From positions 1-64,000 of the forward strand of contig DAOUQC010000013.1 in NCBI GenBank assembly GCA_030625775.1: a DNA stretch of 64,000 bases, in the 5' to 3' direction. Below the pieces are notes generated by a model, which saw only the letters and a program-made list of their open reading frames with translations, had not been told where the DNA came from and did no database searches. This DNA comes from Verrucomicrobiota bacterium. Lineage in GTDB: Bacteria > Verrucomicrobiota > Verrucomicrobiia > Verrucomicrobiales > DEV007. Made by a program: the position numbers and the translations under genes. This document shows positions 18,252 through 27,019 of the stretch, in pieces; position 1 is the stretch's first letter, and every line of letters begins with the position of its first letter.

Positions 18252-18653
18252 GTTTTTCGAGATGTAGTCGTATTCTTGCAGATCATTTATAACCTTGATT
18301 ACCTACACTCGATTCTCTAATGAATCAGGAAACATAGGAAACATTATTTTTAGCATTACGAGTTGAAATGCAAACAAAATTTTGGAGTTGAATAAAATGA
18401 AACTTGCCCTGTTGAAATTTTTATTCACGGTTGACCTACCCCTTGCGCTGGGAGTATGAGGGTTACCTCATTACTACTGACTACCGCTAGAAATTTATTT
18501 TCCCACCCTCCCTGCCTTTTTGTTACCGAACCGGGGCTGAGGGGTCAAATTCTCCCTACTCCCACGCTGCCAATTCGGCTTAAGGACTGACTAGATACCA
18601 CGGCGCGCAATATTCCGTTGCATGACAGCGGATCTTTGCTTAGCTTGTTTATT
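18252..18653. other. Intergenic region between divergent TauD-like and Gfo/Idh genes
   Basis: About 400 bases with no supported gene. It must carry the promoters of two divergent units. A 20-codon frame (MKLALLKFLF at about 18398) looks like a signal peptide stub but leads nowhere. The codons before the ATG at 18654 are open to 18618 but are unlikely to be translated. Confidence 0.4.
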
Positions 18654-20030
18654 ATGAAAACGGAACAACCTCCTGCGCAGTCACGTCGTAATTTTTTGAA
18701 AGGAGCAGCGGGCATTGCTGGTGCAGGTATCGGTGCTCCGATGATTGTACCGTCATCGGTATTGGGAAAAGGAAATCGTGCCGCACCCAGTGAAAGAATC
18801 ACGGTAGGCGTGGTTGGCCTCGGAGCACGCGGCTTTGTGAACCTGGAAGGAATGATGAAGCTGGACGATACACAAATCGTTGCGCTTTGTGATGTGGACA
18901 CTTTTCACTATCGTGAAAATGAAAGCCGCAAAGGCCGGGCCTATGGACTCGAACCAGCAAAGATGACGGTAGAAGAGTATTACGGAAAAAACAGCGCCAA
19001 GGAAAAATACAAAGGCTGCGATACCTATTCCGACTACCGCGAACTGTGCGCACGGGATGACATCGACGCAGTTGTCGTTGCAACCCCGGATCACTGGCAT
19101 GCACTGTGCGCCTTGGAAGCACTGCGATCAGGCAAGGATGTGTATTGCGAAAAACCGGTGACTCATTTGTTTGCCGAAGGACAAGCGGTGTATCGAGAAG
19201 TCGAAAAACAGCAAGGGATTTTTCAGACTGGATCCCAGCAACGTTCGAGCAAGGAATTTCACCAGGCAGTAGAACTGGTGATGAACGGTCATCTTGGTAA
19301 AATAAAAAGCGTTGAAGTAGGATTACCCACTGGCTATCCGGAACCAAAGGGCAATACAAAAGTGGAGGAACCTCCCGCGCATCTCGACTACAACATGTGG
19401 TGCGGACCGAGCCCGGTGCTGCCCTACATGAGGGCAAGACATCATCGCTGGTGGCGTGGACACCTGACTTACGGTGGCGGCAATATTATGGATTTCATCG
19501 GCCATCACAATGACATCAATCACTGGGCTCTCGGAATGGACAGCAGCGGCCCCTTAAGCGTTGAAGCCGTGGGCTGGAAATTTCCTCAGACTAAAATTTA
19601 TAATACTCCGGTGGATTACGAGATCCTTTGTGAGTATCCGGACGACATCGAAGTATCGATTGCGTCGGGACACAAAAGCGGGATCAAGTGGGTCGGTGAA
19701 GACGGTTCCTGGATTTATGTGACCCGCGGCAAGTTGGAAGCATCCAAGCCAGAATGGGTAACAAAGGATTTTGATACAGGTTCAAAAAAAGCTTACAAAT
19801 CTCCCGGCCATCACCGCAATTTTGCTGACGGGATAAAATCACGGGAAGTCTGCGTGGCTCCTGCCGAAACCGCCCATCGCTCGGTCACCCCGGGACACCT
19901 GGCTTACATCTCACAGGCAACAGGCAGGAAGTTGAAGTGGGATGCAAAAAAAGAACAAATCAGCGGCGATGCCGAAGCACAGAACTTGCTCATGGAAGTT
20001 CCCTATGTCGGTGACTGGAAGTTGATATAG
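18654..20030 (+). CDS. Tat-exported Gfo/Idh/MocA family oxidoreductase
   Basis: 458-residue NAD(P)-dependent oxidoreductase. The N-terminus carries a twin-arginine signal (SRRNFLKGAAGIAGAG), so it is exported folded. The Rossmann fold starts at ITVGVVGLGARG; the catalytic Lys lies in the motif YCEKPVTH. The C-terminal alpha/beta domain shows HHRWWRGHLTYGGGNI and GHHNDINHW, which resemble the sugar-binding face of this family. These exported members are greatly expanded in Verrucomicrobia and Planctomycetes and are presumed to act on sugars or their derivatives. The start at 18654 (MKTEQP) is preferred because it gives a standard Tat leader. No co-directional neighbour is close, so it is probably monocistronic. 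Confidence 0.88.
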   Translation: MKTEQPPAQSRRNFLKGAAGIAGAGIGAPMIVPSSVLGKGNRAAPSERITVGVVGLGARGFVNLEGMMKLDDTQIVALCDVDTFHYRENESRKGRAYGLEPAKMTVEEYYGKNSAKEKYKGCDTYSDYRELCARDDIDAVVVATPDHWHALCALEALRSGKDVYCEKPVTHLFAEGQAVYREVEKQQGIFQTGSQQRSSKEFHQAVELVMNGHLGKIKSVEVGLPTGYPEPKGNTKVEEPPAHLDYNMWCGPSPVLPYMRARHHRWWRGHLTYGGGNIMDFIGHHNDINHWALGMDSSGPLSVEAVGWKFPQTKIYNTPVDYEILCEYPDDIEVSIASGHKSGIKWVGEDGSWIYVTRGKLEASKPEWVTKDFDTGSKKAYKSPGHHRNFADGIKSREVCVAPAETAHRSVTPGHLAYISQATGRKLKWDAKKEQISGDAEAQNLLMEVPYVGDWKLI

Positions 20031-20189
20031 AATACCTTCGAATTGAAGGCAGCAACCGTGGGAAGAGGTGGATGCAGTCAACGACCTCCCGTCTATTTCC
20101 TGTGAAAACAAGCAATCGGATTGGTGCGTTCCATACAAGAAATTCCAATGGGGGCCAAGTGAACGAGGCTCTTGGACTCACCCCTCATT

Positions 20190-20471
20190 TCATCGTTTTT
20201 TCTGAATCATTACAATAATCAAAAGAAAAAGCATGGCCCCCAGAAAGGCGGCGATCAAATCCTGAAGACTGATAGCAAAGGTTCCGAGGCCGAGATCAAT
20301 TTGGAATAATTTGAACAGCCCACCTCCGATCAATGCCCCCACCAGCCCGATCCCCAAATTGCGCCACCGGCCATAACCTTCCCGGCTGCGTTTCACCAAC
20401 ATCCCTACCACAGGGCCCGTCAAGGCTCCCACCAAGAGCCAAACGATGATTTCACTGATAGAAAATTCCAT
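20190..20471 (-). CDS. GlsB/YeaQ/YmgE-like small membrane protein
   Basis: 93-residue protein with three hydrophobic segments and a glycine-rich pattern (GALTGPVVGMLV, GIGLVGALIGGGLF) matching the transglycosylase-associated/GlsB/YeaQ/YmgE family. Members are small stress-related inner-membrane proteins of unclear function. It ends in the basic sequence QKKR. It stands alone, converging on the oxidoreductase gene across 159 bases. Confidence 0.7.
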   Translation of the reverse strand: MEFSISEIIVWLLVGALTGPVVGMLVKRSREGYGRWRNLGIGLVGALIGGGLFKLFQIDLGLGTFAISLQDLIAAFLGAMLFLLIIVMIQKKR

Positions 20472-20841
20472 AGCCGTTAATCAGAACACGAAATATCGTA
20501 AAATAAAACAGTAAAATAGCTATGCCACGCAAATCTTCAGCCCACATGCTGCAAGCATTAACAATGACTGACTTCCTCGAGTCAGAGGGTAATCCAAGTT
20601 CTCTGTTATTTATTTAACAACCTTTTTTAAAATGTGAATACAGTTTTTTCTTGCTTCTTTTTGATAATTCATGGGACACTCCGTTGAATTTCCTTGGGGG
20701 GAAATATCAGCCTCACTCAGGTGAAAACCTGGTGGGGCTGTAATTTTTTCAAGCCTTCCCTCCATCAAGTTACTCCAGTGAATAATTGTCCACTTGCAAA
20801 TAACACTGGAGATTAGTCCCTAATCAGGCCAATATCCCATT
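20472..20841. other. Non-coding, structured region upstream of the RelE-like gene
   Basis: About 370 bases without a gene. The plus strand contains an inverted repeat CTGACT/AGTCAG at 20568-20585, a hairpin-forming ATTTCC/GGAAAT pair near 20688-20706, and a strong terminator-like hairpin at 20708-20749. Because no plus-strand gene precedes the terminator, this stretch is a candidate small RNA or a transcribed leader of the gene at 20842. Confidence 0.4.
20708..20749 (+). terminator. Orphan rho-independent terminator or attenuator
   Basis: Hairpin with a 14-bp stem (one bulged C and two G-U pairs), GAAA tetraloop at the apex (AGGT GAAA ACCT), closing with CAGCC/GGCTG, and followed by TAATTTTTT. 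It has the form of an efficient intrinsic terminator on the plus strand, but the nearest plus-strand gene ends at 20030 and a minus-strand gene lies between. It sits 93 bases before the GTG at 20842, so it may act as an attenuator for that gene or end a small RNA. Confidence 0.6.
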
Positions 20842-21204
20842 GTGTTCCAAGTTATTTTCAATGAAATCAGCGCTGCGGAATTATCCCAGCTACCCACTTT
20901 GACTCAACTGGAGTTACTGGATGAGTTTCAGGTGATGCCCGAAGACCTGGAGAATCCTGATGGCGATAAGTTCGGACGTTTGGAGCGTGATGGAATGACT
21001 CTGTTTAGATACCGAGCCAAGGATGTTCGCATTTATTTCGAAGCAACTACTGAAGGTGTTCTCGTCCACCGTGTGCTCAACAAAAATACTTTCCAGGATT
21101 TTCTCTTCAGAACCAATCTGCCTCTTTCGGAAGATGAAGCATTGAGCCAATCGAAAGTTTTCTGGGAATTGATCGAAGAGGGGGAAAACGCACGACGCGT
21201 GTAA
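20842..21204 (+). CDS. RelE/ParE-like fold protein, possible orphan toxin
   Basis: 120-residue protein starting with GTG. The middle resembles RelE-family ribonuclease toxins or their cytotoxic-repressor relatives: FGRLERDGMTLFRYRAKDVRIYFE and VLVHRVLNKNTFQDFLFR match the usual pattern of a basic strand, R-x-R-x-x-D-x-R-x-Y-F and a final HR-x-x-N/K-x-x-F. An acidic C-terminal extension (LPLSEDEALSQSKVFWELIEEG) is longer than in typical toxins. No antitoxin gene is adjacent: upstream is non-coding and downstream is an aminotransferase. It may be a domesticated or solitary family member. Confidence in the coding frame is high, in toxin activity low. Confidence 0.65.
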   Translation: MFQVIFNEISAAELSQLPTLTQLELLDEFQVMPEDLENPDGDKFGRLERDGMTLFRYRAKDVRIYFEATTEGVLVHRVLNKNTFQDFLFRTNLPLSEDEALSQSKVFWELIEEGENARRV

Positions 21205-21246
21205 ACGATTTTCATCCCAGCTTGCGGATCAGAGCATAATTTGGCT

Positions 21247-22416
21247 ATGGACTACTTCGAACAATTGGACAGCGACTCCTCGTTTCGTCAGCAAGCCTTC
21301 CCTGTCACCCGGGATCGTATTTTTCTCGCTCACGCAGCGATCACCGTTTTGCCTGCCGTCGTGGAACAAGCCATGCACGATTTTAATCACGCCTACGCTA
21401 CTGGCGATATTGATTTCACTGCTGTTCATCTGGGCGAAATGGACGCCGCCCGCGAATCCGCAGCACAATTACTAGGTGCGTCTGCAAACGAGATTGCCCT
21501 ACTGGGCCCGACCTCCCTGGGACTGAATCTGGTCGCCAACGGACTGAGCTGGCAAGCCGGCGATGAAGTGGTCTGTTACCTCGACGATTACCCGGCCAAT
21601 GTTTACCCCTGGCAACACCTGCAGCAACAGGGAGTGAAGGTGGTTTATCTGCAACCCGAACAATCCGGAGAGATCACCCCCGAATTACTCGCAAGCGTTC
21701 TAACCCCGCAAACACGCCTGGTTTCTCTGGCTTCCTGCCATTTCCTCAGCGGTTACCGCATCGATGTCGATGCCATTGGGCGCCTCTTGCACCAGCACGG
21801 CATCCTTTTTTGTCTCGACGCCATCCAGACCTGCGGAGCCTTTCCTATACCTATAGAGCATGTGGACTTCCTTTGTGCGGATTCTCACAAATGGATGCTC
21901 GGACCGGCTGCAGCAGGTATTTTTTATGTGAAGGAAAAACATTTCGAAACCCTGCGCCCCACCCTGCACGGAGCCTGGAACGTGAAGTGTCCGGATTTTG
22001 TCGCTAATACCGAAATTGAATATGAAAATGGCGGACGACGTTACGAGCCGGGCGTATTGAACTTTTCCGGCATCTTCGGAATGAGGGCCGCCCTCGATTT
22101 GATCAACGATCTGGGTGTCGAAAATATAGCAAAACGCATCCTCACTCTCAAAAAACACCTGATTATCGGTTTGGAAGAGCGAGGCTACCGCATTCTACCA
22201 CCTTGCCATGGTGAACCTGCAACTGGAATTACGACTTTCGAGAAGGAAGATCCAGCCTGGATGCGGCGTTGTTTCCGCTATTTGACAAAAAAACGAGTGG
22301 CTGCCTCGTTGCGCAATGACCGGCAAGGACGGTCTTACATCCGTTTCAGCCACCATTTTTACAACAGCCAGGCTGATTTTGATCAGGTATTGTCCTACAT
22401 GGACGAAGTGGAATAA
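21247..22416 (+). CDS. Class V aminotransferase (cysteine desulfurase-like)
   Basis: 389-residue PLP-dependent enzyme of fold type I. The Schiff-base lysine is Lys215 in CADSHKWMLGP and the PLP ring-binding Asp191 in FCLDAIQTCG. The C-terminal half has YEPGVLNFSGIFG, a class V signature. It lacks a NifS-type active-site cysteine loop that I can recognise, so it could be a desulfurase, a kynureninase-like enzyme or an isopenicillin-epimerase-like enzyme. The start is taken at the ATG 21247; a TTG two codons earlier would also be in frame. It stands between the RelE-like gene and accB without clear operon partners. Confidence 0.85.
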   Translation: MDYFEQLDSDSSFRQQAFPVTRDRIFLAHAAITVLPAVVEQAMHDFNHAYATGDIDFTAVHLGEMDAARESAAQLLGASANEIALLGPTSLGLNLVANGLSWQAGDEVVCYLDDYPANVYPWQHLQQQGVKVVYLQPEQSGEITPELLASVLTPQTRLVSLASCHFLSGYRIDVDAIGRLLHQHGILFCLDAIQTCGAFPIPIEHVDFLCADSHKWMLGPAAAGIFYVKEKHFETLRPTLHGAWNVKCPDFVANTEIEYENGGRRYEPGVLNFSGIFGMRAALDLINDLGVENIAKRILTLKKHLIIGLEERGYRILPPCHGEPATGITTFEKEDPAWMRRCFRYLTKKRVAASLRNDRQGRSYIRFSHHFYNSQADFDQVLSYMDEVE

Positions 22417-22513
22417 ACGCGTCACCGCCTTGGGAAAGGGCAAAATTATTCCCCTCTTAGGGACTTGACGAGGCCCGTGACAGAACTAGCTTCCATCGCG
22501 TCCTGTTTTCCGC

Positions 22514-22519
22514 TATAAT
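22514..22519 (+). promoter_or_regulatory. Possible -10 element of the accBC operon
   Basis: A perfect TATAAT hexamer lies 60 bases before the accB start. No good -35 box is seen at 17 bases (TTCCAT there), while a TTGACG at 22465-22470 is too far away to pair with it. The call rests on the -10 match and on position only. Confidence 0.35.
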
Positions 22520-22578
22520 GGGCCGCGTAGCTGCATGGCTGCTCATATCATTTAATCAAATTCCGCAAGGTCGAAACC

Positions 22579-23058
22579 GTGGATATTAAAGAAATCAAAC
22601 AAATCATCGAGCTCATGAATGAGAATGAGCTCACTCATTTTCATCTCGAACGTGATGGCGACAAAATCAAGCTCCAGAAGGGCGGCGATCTTGAAGCCTT
22701 GCAACAAGCTCTGGCAATGGCCCAACCGGCGGCACCCGTAGCTGCTGCACCTGTAGCCAACGCCCCGGCAGCAAACGCCGGAGCACCCCCAGCAGATGCT
22801 GATGCACTGCCCGCCGGAGAACTTGAGATCACCTCACCCATGGTGGGAACTTTCTACCGGGCATCAGGTCCCGACTCCGATGTTTTTGCAGACATCGGCA
22901 GTGAAGTTGGTGAAGACACCGCCGTTTGCATCATCGAAGCCATGAAGGTCATGAACGAGATCAACGCCGAAGTCAAAGGCACCATCACCAAAATCCTGGT
23001 GGAAAACGGCACCCCGGTACAATATGGCGAACCTTTGTTCCGGGTTAAATCATCCTAG
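22579..23058 (+). CDS. accB: Acetyl-CoA carboxylase biotin carboxyl carrier protein
   Basis: Carries biotin between the carboxylase and carboxyltransferase of acetyl-CoA carboxylase, the first committed step of fatty-acid synthesis. It has the N-terminal start block IKEIKQIIELMNENELT, a flexible Ala/Pro-rich linker (about 48-80) and the C-terminal biotinyl domain with EAMKVMNEI (biotinylated Lys123). 159 residues is normal. Translation begins at GTG (22579). accC follows after 46 bases, so the two form the classical accBC operon. Confidence 0.95.
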   Translation: MDIKEIKQIIELMNENELTHFHLERDGDKIKLQKGGDLEALQQALAMAQPAAPVAAAPVANAPAANAGAPPADADALPAGELEITSPMVGTFYRASGPDSDVFADIGSEVGEDTAVCIIEAMKVMNEINAEVKGTITKILVENGTPVQYGEPLFRVKSS

Positions 23059-23104
23059 TTGGCTACTCGCCGATTAACGATCTCATCTCTACGACTCATC
23101 TGTC

Positions 23105-24484
23105 ATGTTTCAAAAAATTCTCGTAGCTAATCGTGGAGAAATTGCTCTCAGGGTGATCCGCGCCTGTAAAGAGTTAGGCCTCAGCACTGTGGCTGTGTAT
23201 TCAGAAGCCGACAGTGACTCCATGCATGTGCAACTGGCCGACGAAGCTATCTGCATCGGACCCGGCCCCAGTGCTGAGAGCTATCTGAAAGTTGATGCCA
23301 TCATGAGTGCGGCAGAGATCGCCAATGTTGATGCTATTCACCCAGGCTATGGCTTCCTAGCGGAGAACGCACGCTTCGCTGAAATCTGCGGTAGCTGCAA
23401 TATCAAGTTCATCGGCCCATCCCCTGAGGTGATCACTATGATGGGCGACAAAAACATGGCAAGGGCAATGGCTGTCAAAAACGGAGTTCCTGTGACTCCT
23501 GGCAGTGCAGGAATTGTCCCTACTGTAGAAGAAGCTCTCACCATTTCAGAAGATCTTGGTTACCCGGTGATGATCAAAGCCACCGCAGGCGGTGGTGGGC
23601 GAGGCATGCGCCCCGCTATGAATAAAGATGAATTGCCATCAATGTATCAAGCTGCGAGAGCAGAGTCCCAGGCTTGTTTTGGTGAAGATGATGTTTATAT
23701 CGAAAAGCTGGTTCTCAACCCACACCACATCGAATTTCAGGTGATCGGTGACAGCCACGGAAACGCAGCCGAACTTGGTGAACGCGATTGCTCGATGCAA
23801 CGGCGAAACCAAAAAATCATCGAGGAAACTCCATCCCCCTTGTTAAGCAAAGAACTCCGCCAACGCATGGCCGAGGCATCGGTCAATCTTACACGGAAAA
23901 TCGGCTATGAAAACTGCGGCACCATCGAATACCTGGTTGATGATGAGGGCAATTTCTACTTCATGGAAATGAACACCCGCATTCAGGTTGAACACCCGAT
24001 CACAGAAGAAGTGCGTGGTTGCGATTTGATCAAAGAGCAAATTCAAGTCGCCGCCGGGGCCCCCATCTCCGAACATGTACGCAACAGTATCGTTAGGGGG
24101 CACTCAATCGAATGCCGAATCAACGCCGAAGATCCCTATAACAATTTTGCTCCCAGCCCTGGAAAAATCGAACTTTTTTACGCATCGGGCGGGCGCGGAG
24201 TGCGCGTCGACACACACGTTTACAGCGGCTACAGTGTCCCCCCTTATTACGACTCGATGATTGCCAAGCTGATCGTCACCGCCTCCTCACGCGAAGGCGC
24301 GATCGCTCGCATGAACCGAGCCTTGAATGAATTTTTAATCGAAGGCATCAAAACCACGATCCCTTTCCAATCCGAAATCCTCAATCATCCCGATTTCAAG
24401 TCAGGAAATTACAACATCGGCTGGGTAGAGAACTACATTGCCTCGCAATCTGATTCCCCAACTCCTGCAGAATCGGGCTCCTAA
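23105..24484 (+). CDS. accC: Acetyl-CoA carboxylase biotin carboxylase
   Basis: ATP-dependent carboxylation of the biotin on AccB. The sequence opens with ILVANRGEIALRVIRAC, contains the ATP-grasp glycine loop TAGGGGRGMR, the active-site ERDCSMQRRNQK block and MEMNTRIQVEHPITEE, and ends at 459 residues as expected. Second gene of the accBC operon; thiE begins 46 bases after its stop and may be transcribed with it. Confidence 0.96.
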   Translation: MFQKILVANRGEIALRVIRACKELGLSTVAVYSEADSDSMHVQLADEAICIGPGPSAESYLKVDAIMSAAEIANVDAIHPGYGFLAENARFAEICGSCNIKFIGPSPEVITMMGDKNMARAMAVKNGVPVTPGSAGIVPTVEEALTISEDLGYPVMIKATAGGGGRGMRPAMNKDELPSMYQAARAESQACFGEDDVYIEKLVLNPHHIEFQVIGDSHGNAAELGERDCSMQRRNQKIIEETPSPLLSKELRQRMAEASVNLTRKIGYENCGTIEYLVDDEGNFYFMEMNTRIQVEHPITEEVRGCDLIKEQIQVAAGAPISEHVRNSIVRGHSIECRINAEDPYNNFAPSPGKIELFYASGGRGVRVDTHVYSGYSVPPYYDSMIAKLIVTASSREGAIARMNRALNEFLIEGIKTTIPFQSEILNHPDFKSGNYNIGWVENYIASQSDSPTPAESGS

Positions 24485-24530
24485 CCCCCCATCGATCGGA
24501 CTTGCTTTTCACCACGGCAATCATTGCGAC

Positions 24531-25154
24531 ATGAAAGCGATTAAAGACTGCTCCTTATATGGCATTCTGGACGGCGACTACTCTGATCGGAAAGCCGCCT
24601 GTCAGACAGTAGCCAAAATGCTCACCGGAGGGATTGACATTCTCCAGTTACGAGCAAAAAACTGGACCTTGGATGAAATAACCGATACCGCACAAAGAAT
24701 CCACCCACTGACTAAAGAAGCAGGAGTCCCACTCATCATCAATGACCACCCGGAAATCGCCCTAAGCATTGGTGCAGAGGGAGTTCATGTAGGGCAGGAC
24801 GACTTGTCGGTGCAAGCTGTTCGGGAAATGGTCGGGCCTCAAATGCTGCTGGGACTTTCAACTCATAGTGTGGAGCAAGCTGACATTGCTACGACTCAGC
24901 AAATTGACTACATCGGCTTTGGCCCGCTATTTAGCACACCTACCAAACCTGATTACCAGGCAATTGGAACAAACGAGATCACCCAGGTTCACCAGAATCA
25001 CCCCCATCTCCCTGTTTTTTGCATCGGCGGCATCAAATTGGAAAATGCAGCTTCTGTCATCGAATCCGGAGCGCGGCGTATAGTGGTAGTTTCCGGAATC
25101 CTTCAAGCAGAGGATATTGAAAAATACACCCGCAGCCTCAAAAATTTACTCTAA
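24531..25154 (+). CDS. thiE: Thiamine-phosphate synthase
   Basis: Joins the pyrimidine and thiazole moieties of thiamine. The 207-residue TIM barrel shows ILQLRAKNW, LIINDHPEIALSIGAEGVH with GQDDL, the pyrophosphate loop IGFGPLFSTPTKP and the phosphate-binding FCIGGIK. The frame extends back into accC, but the conserved start is MKAIKDC at 24531. It is placed between accC and a PfkB-family kinase; no other thi gene and no TPP riboswitch were seen here. Confidence 0.9.
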   Translation: MKAIKDCSLYGILDGDYSDRKAACQTVAKMLTGGIDILQLRAKNWTLDEITDTAQRIHPLTKEAGVPLIINDHPEIALSIGAEGVHVGQDDLSVQAVREMVGPQMLLGLSTHSVEQADIATTQQIDYIGFGPLFSTPTKPDYQAIGTNEITQVHQNHPHLPVFCIGGIKLENAASVIESGARRIVVVSGILQAEDIEKYTRSLKNLL

Positions 25155-25180
25155 ACCAAAACTATTCCCATCTAACTATC

Positions 25181-26092
25181 ATGAGTGTACTAATATCAGG
25201 CTCCATCGCCATTGACCACGTCAAAACTCCACACGACGAACATGAAAATCTATTAGGAGGCTCGGCGTCCTTCGCCGGAATCGCAGCCAGTTTTTTTAGT
25301 CCGGTTAATATGGTGAGCATTGTCGGCAAGGATTTTCCCGAAAAACACATCGAGCTCTTCAAGTCTCGCAATATCAATCTGGACGGCGTGCAGTTTTCCG
25401 AAGGCGAAACCTTTCGCTGGAGTGGAGAGTATTTTGGTGACATGAACACCCGCGAAACTCTGGACGTTGCCCTCAATGTTCTGGAAGACTACCAACCCAG
25501 GCTGCCTGAATCGACTCAAAACTCCCGCATCGTTCTGCTTGCCAATGACAGCCCGGATAATCAACATTCAATTCTCGACCAAATCGGTGACAGCCCGGAT
25601 TTTGTCATCGCTGACACCATGGATCTGTGGATCACTGTGGCCCGGGAACGCTTGATGGAACTTTTACCCCGACTCGACCTGCTGGTTCTTAATGATGGCG
25701 AAGCCAAACTGCTGCTCGACACCGGCAACCTGGTAGAAGCAGGTCATCGCTTGCTCGAAATGGGCCCCGAATTCGTGATCATCAAAAAAGGCGAGCACGG
25801 CGCCATGCTGTTTGGAAAAAATCGCTTTTTTACTTGTGGCGCCTATCCTTTACGTCAACTCCACGACCCAACGGGTGCAGGGGACTCATTCATCGGCAGT
25901 ATGGCCGGATACCTTTGCAGTCTGAACCATTCCGAGCTGGACTTCGACCACCTCACTGGAGGCATCGCCAGAGGAACCATCATTGCCGGTTATTCCTGTG
26001 AATCGTTCAGCACCCACCGGCTACAAGAACTCTCCAAGGAAGAATTCGAAACCCGGCTAGAGGAATTCCGTCAGTATTCGACCTTTTCCTAG
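25181..26092 (+). CDS. PfkB family carbohydrate/nucleoside kinase
   Basis: 303-residue ribokinase-like kinase. The N-terminal signature GGSASFAGIAASFFSPV and the C-terminal DPTGAGDSFIGSMAGYL (catalytic Asp in GAGD, about residue 235) are clear. It begins 26 bases after thiE and could share its transcript. The substrate (sugar, nucleoside or a pyrimidine precursor) cannot be told from sequence; it lacks the compact form expected of ThiD, so the thiamine link is only positional. Confidence 0.85.
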   Translation: MSVLISGSIAIDHVKTPHDEHENLLGGSASFAGIAASFFSPVNMVSIVGKDFPEKHIELFKSRNINLDGVQFSEGETFRWSGEYFGDMNTRETLDVALNVLEDYQPRLPESTQNSRIVLLANDSPDNQHSILDQIGDSPDFVIADTMDLWITVARERLMELLPRLDLLVLNDGEAKLLLDTGNLVEAGHRLLEMGPEFVIIKKGEHGAMLFGKNRFFTCGAYPLRQLHDPTGAGDSFIGSMAGYLCSLNHSELDFDHLTGGIARGTIIAGYSCESFSTHRLQELSKEEFETRLEEFRQYSTFS

Positions 26093-26157
26093 AAAAACCC
26101 TTTGCCCACAGAGCGGTTTATCAATCACATGCGAAGATCCTGTCGCCGCTTAATTAC

Positions 26158-26895
26158 CTACTGCCCGTCCTGCTTTAAAGCGGGATCAAATTTAGGTGCG
26201 GCCGGTTCATCCGTCTTACCCTTCCCTGTAGTTGAGCCCCTTAGGGTAATCTCAACCGGCTCCCCTAGGTTTTCGGGGCGAGTATCAAACACATACAAAT
26301 CCAATACCACCAGAACTCTGGCAAGATACTCTCTGAGCCGGGTCTTGGTAGAGTACTTCAATTTGACCGGCTGACTACTGAAGGCGATCGCATCCAGGCC
26401 CACCTTGCGTGCAATGAACAAGGCCCTGCCAACGTGAAAGCCATCGGATATAATCGTGATTTTTTTCAGCTGATAAATTTCTTCTGCCCGAATCATCGAA
26501 TCGAGAGTTCGAAAGCCTGAATTGTCAGAAGTGATAGCCTCCTTGTTTACCCCCAGGGCCATCAATTTGGCTGTCATGTCACGCGGCTCATTGTAATACT
26601 TGGATCCCCCGTCACCACTGACGAGCAAGTGCTTGATTTTACCCTTGCGGTAGAGTTCCGCCGCCGCTGCCATTCGGTGCTCGAAATGCGGATTCGGTCG
26701 GGTAGGGGCCACTTTTTTAGAGGTTCCCAAAACCAGCCCGATCTGATTACTTTTTATCTCATCAATTGAATCATATATCTTTGATTTCGTCGAAAGAACC
26801 ACCCACAGATTGCAAAACAAAACGAACGCCACTATTAGCAATAGGGGGATTACCACTAGCCTGAACAATATGGAACGTATCTTCTTGAGCGACAT
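26158..26895 (-). CDS. SanA/ElyC-like DUF218 membrane protein
   Basis: 245-residue protein with one N-terminal membrane helix (VVIPLLLIVAFVLFCNLWVVL) and a DUF218 domain: IGLVLGTSKKVAPTRPNPHFEHR, HLLVSGDGG, and IISDGFHVGRALFIARK. This matches the SanA branch, which in enterobacteria affects envelope permeability and vancomycin resistance. A low-complexity Pro/Lys tail follows from about 220. It converges on the PfkB gene and diverges from the ABC exporter. Confidence 0.8.
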   Translation of the reverse strand: MSLKKIRSILFRLVVIPLLLIVAFVLFCNLWVVLSTKSKIYDSIDEIKSNQIGLVLGTSKKVAPTRPNPHFEHRMAAAAELYRKGKIKHLLVSGDGGSKYYNEPRDMTAKLMALGVNKEAITSDNSGFRTLDSMIRAEEIYQLKKITIISDGFHVGRALFIARKVGLDAIAFSSQPVKLKYSTKTRLREYLARVLVVLDLYVFDTRPENLGEPVEITLRGSTTGKGKTDEPAAPKFDPALKQDGQ

Positions 26896-27019
26896 TTAAC
26901 CTTCCTGACTTGCTGTGTGATGAGTTGCGATAGCCTGAAAATCCGCTCCATCGATACGGAACATAGATTCCCTACTGGAAACTACACAATTTCTGTCATA
27001 TTTCATTATTTACCTTGCT

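Noticed and set aside
18516-18535. Twenty-base motif CTTTTTGTTACCGAACCGGG with a near copy (18 of 20) at 33547-33566, both in intergenic DNA
   Set aside because: In a 64 kb window, several 18-of-20 matches are expected by chance, and no further copies or structure were found, so I do not call it a repeat.
22465-22519. TTGACG and TATAAT before accB as one promoter
   Set aside because: The two hexamers are 43 bases apart, much more than the 16-18 needed, so only the -10 element is kept as a weak call.
24438-24530. Upstream extension of thiE into accC
   Set aside because: The extra 31 residues overlap accC in another frame and are absent from the ThiE family; MKAIKDC is the natural start.
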